This document shows positions 1 to 8,140 of a stretch of DNA of 64,000 nucleotides, piece by piece. The notes beneath the pieces are model-generated. The model saw only the letters and a program-made list of their open reading frames with translations, made no database searches and was not told the DNA's origin. The position numbers and the translations under genes were made by a program. Positions within the stretch are counted from its first letter, which is position 1; each line of letters begins with the position of its first letter. Source of the stretch: Synechococcus sp. GreenBA-s (GTDB taxonomy: Bacteria > Cyanobacteriota > Cyanobacteriia > PCC-6307 > Cyanobiaceae); NCBI RefSeq assembly GCF_024345855.1, contig NZ_JAGQBX010000007.1, positions 1 to 64,000 of the forward strand, given 5' to 3'.

Positions 1-65
1 ATCAACTGTTCGGCGGTCTTGAGCTTGCGGATGATTTGCTCCGCCGTGTGCCTGGTGCGTTTCAT
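1..65 (-). CDS. IS3-family transposase OrfA, N-terminal fragment (runs off left edge)
   Basis: Read on the minus strand from the ATG at 65, the frame gives MKRTRHTAEQIIRKLKTAEQ. This is the typical opening of IS3-family OrfA proteins, which start the helix-turn-helix that binds the element's ends. Only about 21 codons are inside the window. The terminal repeat of the same element lies just upstream (66-139), so the gene sits where orfA should. Family assignment is by recognition of this short N-terminus. Whether the rest is intact cannot be seen. Confidence 0.7.
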   Translation of the reverse strand, partial: MKRTRHTAEQIIRKLKTAEQL

Positions 66-139
66 GGTCGAGTCCCCGGCCCAGTCTGGCCAGATGAGGA
101 CTCTCATTCACCCTGGACCGATTGCCGGGGTCCACGTCA
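66..139 (-). repeat. Terminal inverted repeat and leader of the left-edge IS3-family element
   Basis: On the minus strand the element begins TGACGTGGACCCCGG at 139 and runs to the orfA start. The block TGAATGAGAGTCCTC in it recurs at 563-577 and, inverted, at 596-610, and a diverged form is present near 950-993. IS3-family elements normally begin with TG, as here. The element's first three bases (TGA) supply the stop codon of the neighbouring truncated frame. Confidence 0.7.
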
Positions 140-529
140 GAAGCTCTCGCTGAGTTCCCTATGGCCCATGATGTTGAAGGCGTTGTCGTCGATGGGGGTG
201 GAAGCGATCTCGTGGCAATGGCTGTCGAGGGCTGCGATCACATCGGCAGCATTGGCATTGCCATGGCTGTCGAAGCCAATGGCCGACGACTCGGCCAGAT
301 GTTGCTCATGCAGATTGGCCGCAATGGTGTTGAACACATCTTGCTGCGCTGCGTTGTAGGTCTCTGCTAAGAACTGATTCTCCTCAAGGTAGGTGCTGAT
401 CACCTGTTCGAGTGCACGCATCAGTTCCGCTGGGCTGTCGGCGGCTGCGGTACCGAGATCGGCTGCTGAGGAAAGGGCTTCGAAGAAGGTCTCCACCAAC
501 TCGATCACGGAGTAGTCCGGAGTTGGTGA
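137..529 (-). pseudogene. Truncated unknown protein, cut by the left IS element
   Basis: An open minus-strand frame of about 130 codons lies between two insertion-sequence ends. It is acidic and alanine-rich, with features such as DYSVIELVETFFEAL and LEENQFLAETYNAA. It has no recognisable start; a GTG in the DYSVIEL region is the only candidate. It ends with ...SESF and a TGA that belongs to the IS terminus, so the original C-terminus is lost or lies beyond the element. It is downstream of and co-oriented with the type I secretion genes, so it could be a remnant of that operon or its cargo. That is inference from position only. I do not recognise the family. Confidence 0.5.
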
Positions 530-993
530 TGACGTGGTGTCCGACGACAATCTGGTTGAGGGTGAATGAGAGTCCTCAGCCGGCCAGACTGGGCCGAGGA
601 CTCTCATTCACCCTCGACCGAATTCCGGGGTCCACGTCACAGGCGTTCATCCGCAGCGACAATGGTCCGGAGTTCATCGCCGAGGCCCTACGGAACTGGT
701 GTGAGGTCAGCTCCACCACCAGCAAGGCCTACATCGCGCCGGGATCCCCATGGGAGAACGGATTCGCGGAATCCTTCAATAGCCCCGCTGCCGGGATGAG
801 TTCCTCAACACTGAGCTATTCCCTACAGCCCCGGAGGCGCAGATCCTGGCCGATCGCTGGCGCTAGCAATTCAATCAGGCCGGCACTCGGCCCTCCAGGG
901 GCGTCAGCCCCTGGAGGGCGCTCAACAGGGAGCTGGTGCATGACCACAACCACCCACTCTCATCAGACCTGGACCGACAAAGGGGGTCACGTT
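530..993 (+). mobile_element. Internally deleted IS3-family copy
   Basis: A left end beginning TGACGTGG at 530 matches, in plus orientation, the end of the left-edge element. A diverged right end finishes near 993 (plus-strand ...GGGTCACGTTA). Between them only a C-terminal piece of the transposase remains and no orfA is present. At about 464 bp it is far shorter than a full IS3 element of roughly 1.2-1.5 kb, so it is a deletion derivative. An extra inverted copy of the end at 596-639 makes 530-639 nearly palindromic. Confidence 0.6.
641..945 (+). pseudogene. IS3-family transposase OrfB, C-terminal remnant
   Basis: The plus frame reads AFIRSDNGPEFIAEALRNW and then SPWENGFAESFN. These are the second aspartate and the glutamate of the DDE catalytic triad in IS3/IS150-type OrfB transposases. 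After about 785 the frame shifts: DEFLNTELFPTAPEAQ appears in another frame and then meets a TAG. The N-terminal part with the first catalytic aspartate is missing. It is a non-functional relic. Confidence 0.75.
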
Positions 994-1001
994 AGCTGGA
1001 C

Positions 1002-2471
1002 TCAGCGCGACTCGCGGAAAGCCGAGTTCATCGTGCGGGTCAGCGGCTGGAACAGGTAGCGCAGCACGCTGCGCTTGGGGCCCTGGATATCGGCCGTGAG
1101 GGTCATGCCCGGCAGAATGGGGTAGCGACGGTTCTTGGGGTCCACATACTGCTCATCCAGGGCGATCTTGACCCGGTAGTAGTACTGTCGGTCGTCCGGA
1201 TTCTGGAAGGTTGTGGGGGAGATGGCGATTACCTGGCCGGGTACTGCACCGTAGATGGAGTAGTCGTAGGGCTGGAGCTTGATCTCGGCCTTCTGGCCCA
1301 TCTTCACAAAGCCGATGTCCGCTGGCCGCACCCGGGCCTCCACGAGACGTGGTGTGCCATCGGGCACCACAGAGGCGATCACCGCGCCAGGGCCCACAAC
1401 CGCGGATTCATTCTTGTAGCGCACGTCCTGCACCAGGCCGCCCACCGGAGCCAGGATGCTGGTGCGCTCCAGCCGGTTGCGCACCTTGCGGATGTCCTCG
1501 GCCACCACGGCCTCTTCGTTGGTCAGGGCGGCGATCTTGGAGTTGTCCTCCAGGCGCAGTCCGGATCGCAGGCTGCGCAGTTTCGCCTCTGCTTCCGTCA
1601 GGAGCTTGTACGACACAGCCCGGTTGCCCCGCAGCTCGGCCAGGCGTGTGTTGGACGCTGCCAGTTCCCGCTGGGCATTCACCACCTGCAGCCTGGACAC
1701 GGCCCCCTGGTTGTCGAGCTTTTCGTACATGCTCACCCCCTGACGTAGCAGATCCTGCTCGCGTAGGAACTTGGCTTCCTGGTCGTTAAAGCGAGCGATC
1801 TCGGCGCGTTTCTGATCAATCTGGGCCTGCACTGTGGCGATTTGATCCTGGGTGTTGTCGAGCCGGCTGTTGAGCAGGTTGAGCTGGGCTGTCTGTACCT
1901 TGTTGCCGAGTGCACCCAGTTCCTTGAGCGAAGGTGGCAGGGTGTTATCGCCACGTATGGCAGCCTGCAGTTGCGCCTGTTGCAGTGTGAGCGCCTGCAG
2001 CTTCTGACGTGTCGCCTTGTATTCGCTGTCAACCAGGTTGGGACGGAGCTGCATGATCAGATCGCCCTTCTTCACCTGATCCCCTTCTTGTACGGCGATG
2101 CGCTCCACGATTCCGCCTTCGAGGTGCTGAATGGTGTTCACATTGCCCTCCGGCACCACTTCGCCCGAGGCAATCACCACTTCATTCACAGGGGTTAGAG
2201 CAGCCCAGGGAATGAAGATCAAAAACGCTGCTCCAAGCCCGTAGAGCACCATGCGCAGGTAGCGACTATCGGGCTTTTCCTCCAGTTCAAGCGCTTGGCT
2301 CAGCCGGTTGCGACCCACTAGGCCCATGGCATCCGGGCTGTCGAGGCCCGGTAACTGCCGCAGCAGGGCACCTCCGGGTGGGAGAGCCAGCTGGCCCCCG
2401 CGACTATGACTCGACTCTGTGATCGCGGAGCTGTCTGGGTTGGTGGTTGGATTAGTGGGGGTGTCGCTCAT
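1002..2471 (-). CDS. HlyD-family type I secretion membrane fusion protein
   Basis: 489 residues. A cytoplasmic N-terminus of about 80 residues is followed by one membrane segment (near 90-112: VLYGLGAAFLIFIPWAAL), a lipoyl-like half motif (VVPEGNVNTIQHLEGGIVE), a long coiled-coil hairpin (about 170-320), the second lipoyl half (ILAPVGGLVQDV) and a beta-barrel ending in PILPGMTLTADI. This is the HlyD/PrtE architecture that bridges the inner-membrane ABC exporter to a TolC-type channel. It lies 44 bases downstream of the ABC gene on the same strand, so an operon is likely. No TolC gene is in the window. IS debris begins 8 bases after the stop codon. Confidence 0.9.
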   Translation of the reverse strand: MSDTPTNPTTNPDSSAITESSHSRGGQLALPPGGALLRQLPGLDSPDAMGLVGRNRLSQALELEEKPDSRYLRMVLYGLGAAFLIFIPWAALTPVNEVVIASGEVVPEGNVNTIQHLEGGIVERIAVQEGDQVKKGDLIMQLRPNLVDSEYKATRQKLQALTLQQAQLQAAIRGDNTLPPSLKELGALGNKVQTAQLNLLNSRLDNTQDQIATVQAQIDQKRAEIARFNDQEAKFLREQDLLRQGVSMYEKLDNQGAVSRLQVVNAQRELAASNTRLAELRGNRAVSYKLLTEAEAKLRSLRSGLRLEDNSKIAALTNEEAVVAEDIRKVRNRLERTSILAPVGGLVQDVRYKNESAVVGPGAVIASVVPDGTPRLVEARVRPADIGFVKMGQKAEIKLQPYDYSIYGAVPGQVIAISPTTFQNPDDRQYYYRVKIALDEQYVDPKNRRYPILPGMTLTADIQGPKRSVLRYLFQPLTRTMNSAFRESR

Positions 2472-2515
2472 GGCCGCAGAGGGAGAGGGGAACGGAAACG
2501 GTGAATGGGGAAAAA

Positions 2516-4648
2516 TCAGACTGCGGTGCGCTGCTTCATCTGAGCCCGTAGCTCTTCGGCGGTGCCCTGGAAGGCGGTCACCCCCTTGTCGAGGATGCAG
2601 AGCCTGTCGGCTAACTCCAGCAGGGCCTTATTCTCGGTGGAGAGGATCACACTGCGTTCCTGGCCGCTGAAGGCGCAGCGCCGAAGGCTGGGGAGCACAT
2701 CGAGAACCCGCTGGTACTGATCTGGAGCCAAGCCCTGGCTGATGTCGTCGAGCAGTAGGATCGGCGTGTCCTTGATGACGGCCTGGGCCAGGGCGATCAA
2801 TTTACGGACCCCAAAGGGAATCTTGTAGGAGATGTCCTTGATGAGAGGTGTATAGAGCCCGTCAGGAAGAGATTCGAGAAGCTGAAGTATTCCAAGCTGC
2901 TGGCAGACCCGTCGTACACCCTCCACCGTTGCATCGGGGTTCATTGCCGTAAGGTTCGACCAGATCGTGCCAGGAAGGAGTTCCACGGTTGGCATGAGGT
3001 AGGCGATGTTGCGTTGGAGAGCCTCGGTGCTGAACTGGCGGTAGTCGTTGCCATCGAACAGCAGGGTGCCGGTGGCCAGCGGGTAGAGCTGGTCGATCAC
3101 CTTGAGGGCCACACTCTTGCCAGACCCTGCGGTTCCGGTGACCGCCAGGATCTGTCCTGGCGCCACAGACAGGGAGACCCGGCTAAGGGCAAGACCACCA
3201 TCGGCGCTGAGCCGGCAGGCGGCTGAATCCAGGATCACGTTGCCCCGCAGGCGTGGGGTGCTGGTGCCAAACCCGGTTTTCCCCGAGCCGCTGCTGCGTA
3301 GCTTGAGGAACTGATCCAGTTGTTTGTACTGGCTATTCATGTTGGCGTAGCGCAGTAGCGCATTCATCAGCAGCTGGAAAGGTGTGAAGATGCGCCACAC
3401 GAAGAACATCGCTGCAATGAGTGAGCCCATCGCAGCAGGATCAGGCCGGCTGTTGCCGATCACCATCCAGGCACCGAGCGAGAGGGTCAACACCCCCGCC
3501 AGCTGCGACATTGTGCTGAGTAGGGCCTGCAGTCGGTTGGCCTGCTTGTTGAGCGCCAGGCTGCTCATGCTGCTCTGGGCCGAGAGCCCCCGGAGTTTCT
3601 GTAGCCAAACCCACTCGATATTGGCGGTCTTTACCTCCAGGAAGCGGGAGACGAGTTCCTGCTGGGCAAGGCCGATACCGGCCCCGGTGCTCTGGGTGAG
3701 GTCGGCAGCACCGGCGTAGTAACGGGTGAGGAACAGCACCACCACGGCCGTGACCATCATCAGCAGGATCGGCACCATCACTAGCCAGCCCATGATCAGG
3801 GCCACGGCGGCCAGGTAGATCAAGATGAACGGGAAGTCCAGGCAGGCCAGGGCCAAGGGTCCCTGTAGGTAGCCCAGCAGGCTCTCGAGGTTGCGCAGCC
3901 GGAAGTAGAGGCCATTGCGGCCCATCGACTCGATCTGGCGGTAATCGAGCGAGAACAGCTTCTCGACGATGCTCACTCCCATCAGGCTCTCGATCCGGCC
4001 CGAGAGCAGGGCTAGCTGGCTGGCGCGCCACTGTCTCAGCACCCAGTCGAGACCGAACAGCACCAGCACCCCAATGAAGATCCACACCGTGGAGACGATG
4101 CTGTTGCTCGGGATCGAAATGTTGTAGATCGCCCGGATGTAGAAGGGCAGCGCCAGGGCCAGCAACGCCAGGGCGAAGCTGATGCCGTAGAGCACCGTGA
4201 TGCGGTTGGTGAAGCGGTAGGCGATCTGCTGCAGCAGGCCCACCCGTTCCACTGCGTAGCGCTCCTGCAGCACCACCAGCTGGCCGCCGCAGGTCAGGCT
4301 GGTGGGATCCACCCTCCCGCCCACGTTGCCGGCCACGATTTCACCCTTGGTGTCGCGTGACAGCACATAGGGGACGTTGTCGGGCGCGAGGTAAAGCGAT
4401 GGCAGAAGGTTGGGGTTGAGCTGGCTCCAGCTCTGCAGGGTCTCGCTGCGGCTGCCGTAGCCCAGGCGCAACAGCACGTTGCGCACATCCACCAGATCCA
4501 TGGCGCGTGGATCGTCGCCGATCAGCTCGAACAGCTCCTCGGGCTGGCCTGTCCACATCAGCTGCTGCAGCAGCAGCCGCAGGCAGAAGGCCAGCGGGGC
4601 CTCGGGGCTGAGGGTGAGGTCGCGGAGCAGGAGGTTACGGCTGGTCAT
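2516..4648 (-). CDS. Type I secretion ABC transporter subunit with altered ATPase motifs
   Basis: 710 residues. An N-terminal domain (about 1-135) resembles the position of C39-like domains but shows no peptidase Cys/His pair. A six-helix exporter transmembrane domain follows (about 150-430), then a nucleotide-binding domain. Walker A is intact (GTAGSGKS, 505-512). The LSGGQ signature is replaced (SYKIPFGVRKL, near 607-617), Walker B ends in DD rather than DE (ILLLDD, 630-635), and the switch histidine position reads STEN. Its start codon overlaps the stop of the upstream ABC gene by ATGA, which points to translational coupling and probably a heterodimer. Substrate unknown. Confidence 0.85.
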   Translation of the reverse strand: MTSRNLLLRDLTLSPEAPLAFCLRLLLQQLMWTGQPEELFELIGDDPRAMDLVDVRNVLLRLGYGSRSETLQSWSQLNPNLLPSLYLAPDNVPYVLSRDTKGEIVAGNVGGRVDPTSLTCGGQLVVLQERYAVERVGLLQQIAYRFTNRITVLYGISFALALLALALPFYIRAIYNISIPSNSIVSTVWIFIGVLVLFGLDWVLRQWRASQLALLSGRIESLMGVSIVEKLFSLDYRQIESMGRNGLYFRLRNLESLLGYLQGPLALACLDFPFILIYLAAVALIMGWLVMVPILLMMVTAVVVLFLTRYYAGAADLTQSTGAGIGLAQQELVSRFLEVKTANIEWVWLQKLRGLSAQSSMSSLALNKQANRLQALLSTMSQLAGVLTLSLGAWMVIGNSRPDPAAMGSLIAAMFFVWRIFTPFQLLMNALLRYANMNSQYKQLDQFLKLRSSGSGKTGFGTSTPRLRGNVILDSAACRLSADGGLALSRVSLSVAPGQILAVTGTAGSGKSVALKVIDQLYPLATGTLLFDGNDYRQFSTEALQRNIAYLMPTVELLPGTIWSNLTAMNPDATVEGVRRVCQQLGILQLLESLPDGLYTPLIKDISYKIPFGVRKLIALAQAVIKDTPILLLDDISQGLAPDQYQRVLDVLPSLRRCAFSGQERSVILSTENKALLELADRLCILDKGVTAFQGTAEELRAQMKQRTAV

Positions 4649-6363
4649 GGGGTCACCTCCACAGCGAGGCGGGGCAGATCGATGGCCTGGTCGGTCACGG
4701 CTTTGAGGGCGTTACCGGCGCCACAGATCAGCACAGTGGTGCGGCCCTTGGTGCGCTTTACGAGCCGCGCTAGGCCGTCGATGAACTCCTTGCCGTAGGA
4801 GCTGTCGCTGAGGTCGATCAACAGCAGCAGTGGGTCTCGGGAGATGCCGCGGATTACCTGGAACTGGTGCAGGCTGTCGCGGGACAGGCCGCTGGGCTGG
4901 CTGGTGCCCAGGGGGGTGCTGTATCCCTCCGAGAGGGCGCGCACCTTTGTATCCACACCCATGAGCACCGACCAGAACATTGCCTTGCGGCCGTAGCGGT
5001 TGGGCTGGAAGGCGGTGATGTTCTGCAGCAGGGTGCCGTCGAAGAAGTCCTGTGATGGATCCACGTACACCACGTCCTGGCGCAGGCGCTCGCGGCCGTA
5101 CTCGCCGATCGGTTGACCGTTCAGCGTCAGCTCCCTGGTGTCTTGCACCTGCAGTAGCTGCAGGAACAGGCGCCGGGCATCGCCACCGAGGTTCAGGTCG
5201 CGCACCAGCACCGCCGACCCTGCCTGGATGGGGCTCAAGGTCTGGCCCTGGATCGTGATCTCAAGGGGTAGGCCGGCCTTCAGGGCCTCAGGTCCCCCGT
5301 CCGGTTCCGACGGCAGGGCCATCAGTGTCTCCAGCTCGTCGCGGGCGTGGATCAGGCGGCGGTAGCTGCTCCAGAGGCCGAGGGCCTGCTGCCAGGGTTG
5401 GAGGATCTTGCCCCCGAGCAGCAGGGCTGCCGCCAGGCCGCCCACTGGCAGACGGCCGGTGATCACCAGAAACGCCCCCCAGGTGACGAGAGCGGCCATG
5501 GTGACTTGGCTCATCAGACTGCCGAAGGCTTGGTACTGGCCCGAGAACATGTTGTTCTGCATCCGCTGCCAGGCCACCCGCTCCTGGCGCTCTTCGTTCC
5601 CCGTGAGGAATACCCGGCCTAGGCCGTTGGACTTGATCAGATCAATCGAGCCCATGATCTGCGACTGGTAGTTGATGCGCTCCAGTTCCAGCTGATCCTT
5701 GCCCCGGGAGATCGCCTCGAATTCGCGGGCGAACTGCAGGGCCCGGAACAGGTACACCACAATGGCCAGCAGGGCGATCAGGCCGAGGCTGCCGCCGATC
5801 AAGAAGAGCACCAGCACGAACAGCAGCGAGAAGGCCAGGTCGATCGCCGTGGTGAAGGCCTGGATCGCGCTCTCGTCCCGTAGCAGGTTGATGCTGTTGA
5901 GCCGCTCGGCATGGGTGGCCGGCGAGTCCTTGAGGTAGTCGCTCAGGCGCAGCTGGGTGAAGTGGGCCAGTGCCTCCATGCGTCGCTGGTGTTCGATGCG
6001 TGCGCCGTCAAATCCCGTGAGGTTGCCCCGCACCGCTCGCAGCCAGCCGGCCAGGCCCAGCAGCACCACGATCCCCACCGTGAGCACCAGCAGGCTGGAT
6101 ACCGAGCGGGTGGGCAGGATCGTGGTGTAGACGAGGTTGATGTAGACGGGTGAGGCCAGCTCCAGCAGGTTGATCAGGATTGAGCTGACCACAATGGGTC
6201 CAACCTGATACTCGCTCCAGTTGGTTTGCTTGAGACTTGAGAAGAACTTGTGGTGCCAAAGCTCCTCGAGCAGGTCGAGGAGGTGGTTGAAGAAGCTCTG
6301 CAGCGATCGGCCGGCCCGCCGGGCCGCGGATCCTGCGGTGCTGACGGCTGATGATCCGACCAC
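4645..6363 (-). CDS. ABC exporter-like subunit with a collapsed nucleotide-binding domain
   Basis: 572 residues; GTG start with a good AGGAG four bases upstream. The transmembrane domain (about 55-320) resembles type I secretion exporters. The C-terminal part aligns in order with an ABC ATPase domain but has lost its motifs. Walker A is replaced by LNLGGDARR (near 391-399), the signature by PSGLSRDSLHQ, Walker B by LLLLIDLSD without the glutamate, and the H-loop by LICGAGN. This looks like a catalytically dead partner of the following ABC protein, to which it is joined by an ATGA overlap. First gene of the operon. Frame is open throughout, so it is not a simple pseudogene. Confidence 0.8.
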   Translation of the reverse strand: MVGSSAVSTAGSAARRAGRSLQSFFNHLLDLLEELWHHKFFSSLKQTNWSEYQVGPIVVSSILINLLELASPVYINLVYTTILPTRSVSSLLVLTVGIVVLLGLAGWLRAVRGNLTGFDGARIEHQRRMEALAHFTQLRLSDYLKDSPATHAERLNSINLLRDESAIQAFTTAIDLAFSLLFVLVLFLIGGSLGLIALLAIVVYLFRALQFAREFEAISRGKDQLELERINYQSQIMGSIDLIKSNGLGRVFLTGNEERQERVAWQRMQNNMFSGQYQAFGSLMSQVTMAALVTWGAFLVITGRLPVGGLAAALLLGGKILQPWQQALGLWSSYRRLIHARDELETLMALPSEPDGGPEALKAGLPLEITIQGQTLSPIQAGSAVLVRDLNLGGDARRLFLQLLQVQDTRELTLNGQPIGEYGRERLRQDVVYVDPSQDFFDGTLLQNITAFQPNRYGRKAMFWSVLMGVDTKVRALSEGYSTPLGTSQPSGLSRDSLHQFQVIRGISRDPLLLLIDLSDSSYGKEFIDGLARLVKRTKGRTTVLICGAGNALKAVTDQAIDLPRLAVEVTP

Positions 6364-6561
6364 GTTCTCCTGCCCCTTGGCCTTCTATTTCAGCCTTATC
6401 TAGATGCTTTTTGGGCGCTTGGCAACGCACCCCTGCAGGAGCTGACACAACTGCAGCTCTGTGATGCAGGCGTTGGGATTAGGCTTGATTCCCTCCATAC
6501 CACGCCTGGGGTAGTTCTAGCCGCTTGATCGGCGCGCGCTGTCAGGCCTGGCTGTCCCCGC

Positions 6562-6567
6562 TAGGGT
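6562..6567 (+). promoter_or_regulatory. Putative -10 element TAGGGT
   Basis: TAGGGT lies 28 bases before the ATG at 6596, in the 232-base divergent gap between the secretion operon and the MshEN-like gene. The same TAGNNT pattern precedes many other genes in this window. No clear -35 is visible. Confidence 0.4.
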
Positions 6568-6595
6568 CCGCTCAGCGCTCCGTCTCTACCCCGCG

Positions 6596-7267
6596 ATGCT
6601 CCGCATCCGTCTGCCTGCCCCCCAGGTTCAGCTTGAGCTGATTGCTCCCGGCCGGGGCCAGCGCCAGCCCTTCCAGGTGCTCGGCCCCAGCACCGAGGTG
6701 GCCTTCGTGGAGGAGTTGCTGGAGCAGCAGTTCGGCAGCCTCACCATCAACCCCACCGAGCTCCTCCAGTTCCTCTCCACCGACCCCTGGGTGCGCGAGC
6801 AGTTCTCCGAACCCCAGGTGGTGGAGGGTGATCTCGCCGTCAGCGAGCAGCAGGAAGCCTCCTTCCATCGCAAGACATTGGGCGACAAGCTCGTTCAGGC
6901 CGGCGTGATCGATGCCGCTGAACTCGATCGCCTGCTGGAGGACTACCGGCCCTTCTCCGGCAGCCAGCGCTTTGGTGAATTCCTCAAGCTCAACCTGCAG
7001 ATTCCCCCGGCTCTGCTGGAACTGCTTCTCAACCCCTCCCTGTTCGATGAAGCCGGCTTCAACGACAAGCGCCTAGGGGAGCGGCTCGTCGAGAGTGGCG
7101 TGATCAGCCAGGAGCAGTTGCAGGAGGCTCTGGCGGCCCAGAAGGCCGGCGGCGGCCTGCTCGGTGAGGTGCTGGCGGCCAAAGGCCACATCTCCGATGC
7201 CACCGCACGCTTCTTCTCCAATGCCCGGATCAGCAGCGACGGCCACATCGAGTTCACCCCTGCCTGA
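6596..7267 (+). CDS. Protein with two MshEN/GspE-N-like repeats
   Basis: 223 residues, soluble. Two repeats of the type found at the N-terminus of GspE/PilB ATPases are visible: KTLGDKLVQAGVIDAAELDR (about 98-117) and KRLGERLVESGVISQEQLQE (about 161-180). Each is followed by a GEFLK or GEVLA element. In MshEN domains such (R/K)LG..L motifs bind cyclic di-GMP, which is established for the family but untested here. No ATPase domain is attached, so it may be a stand-alone sensor or adaptor. Its 3' end overlaps that of folP by 14 bases, tail to tail. Confidence 0.6.
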   Translation: MLRIRLPAPQVQLELIAPGRGQRQPFQVLGPSTEVAFVEELLEQQFGSLTINPTELLQFLSTDPWVREQFSEPQVVEGDLAVSEQQEASFHRKTLGDKLVQAGVIDAAELDRLLEDYRPFSGSQRFGEFLKLNLQIPPALLELLLNPSLFDEAGFNDKRLGERLVESGVISQEQLQEALAAQKAGGGLLGEVLAAKGHISDATARFFSNARISSDGHIEFTPA

Positions 7268-8111
7268 GCCGCCAGAGGGCATCGGCCATGCGGGCCGTCT
7301 GCACGATCGGTCCCCCATCGTGAACCCGCAGGATGTCGGCGCCGCCTGCGATCGCCTTGGCCGCCACGGCGGCCGTGCCCCACAGCCGTGCCCGGGGCCT
7401 GGGCTCGCCCAGCACCTCGCCGATGAAGCGCTTGCGTGAGGGGCCCACCAGCAGCGGAAAGCCTTCGCTTCGCAGCTGGGGCAGGGCGTCGAGCAGCTCC
7501 AGGTTGTGGCGGGTGGTCTTGGCGAAGCCCAGGCCCGGATCCCAGATCAGCTGCTCCCGCTGAATCCCCGCCGCCAGGGCCCGCTCCGTGCTGCGCCGCA
7601 GCTCCTCCAGCACCTCGGCTGCCACGGCGTCGTACTGGGCCAGCTGGTCCATCGTGCGGCTGTCACCCCTGCTGTGCATCAGTACGTAGGGGCAGCCTGC
7701 GGCGGCCACCACCTTCAGGATGGCGGGATCCAGCTGGCCGCCGCCCACGTCGTTGATCCAGTCGGCGCCGGCTTCGAGGGCCGCCGCTGCCACGGGGGCC
7801 CGGAAGGTGTCGATCGAGAGCAGCGGGGTGAAGCCCTCGGGATGGGGCAGATCGCCCGCGGCGCGCGCCTCCAGGATCAGCTGCAACGCCGGCAGCAGCC
7901 GGGCCCGTTCTTCGCTGGTGCCGATGTCCGCCGCGCCGGGGCGCGTGCTCTGGGCCCCCAGATCCAGCAGGTGCACCCCCTGGGCCACCAGCCGCCGGGC
8001 CTGGGCCAGGGCCCGCTCCGGCGCGTTGAAGCGGCCGCCGTCACTGAAGGAGTCGGGGGTGAGGTTGATCACCCCCATCACGTAGGTCTGCGATCCCCAG
8101 GCCAGGGCCAT
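7254..8111 (-). CDS. folP: Dihydropteroate synthase
   Basis: 285 residues from the ATG at 8111 (MALAWGSQTYVMGV). It condenses 6-hydroxymethyl-7,8-dihydropterin diphosphate with p-aminobenzoate in folate synthesis. Family motifs are clear: NLTPDSFSDGG near the N-terminus, DLGAQSTRPGA (about 47-57), DVGGG in the middle and PSRKRFIGEVLG near the C-terminus. It lies 29 bases downstream of tpiA on the same strand, so the two are probably co-transcribed. An upstream extension of the open frame is rejected because it would overlap tpiA. Confidence 0.95.
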   Translation of the reverse strand: MALAWGSQTYVMGVINLTPDSFSDGGRFNAPERALAQARRLVAQGVHLLDLGAQSTRPGAADIGTSEERARLLPALQLILEARAAGDLPHPEGFTPLLSIDTFRAPVAAAALEAGADWINDVGGGQLDPAILKVVAAAGCPYVLMHSRGDSRTMDQLAQYDAVAAEVLEELRRSTERALAAGIQREQLIWDPGLGFAKTTRHNLELLDALPQLRSEGFPLLVGPSRKRFIGEVLGEPRPRARLWGTAAVAAKAIAGGADILRVHDGGPIVQTARMADALWRLRQG

Positions 8112-8140
8112 GGTGGCTGCCTTGCGGCCGGTGGCGGCGC

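Noticed and set aside
412-1059. A 215-codon plus frame starting in the fragment and ending beyond the IS remnant
   Set aside because: Only the part from about 641 matches a transposase; the start and end are read-through of unrelated sequence, and the true coding phase shifts near 785.
1002-6363. Peptidase-containing bacteriocin exporter
   Set aside because: The N-terminal domain of the 710-residue subunit has no Cys/His peptidase pair, and no short double-glycine precursor gene was found nearby.
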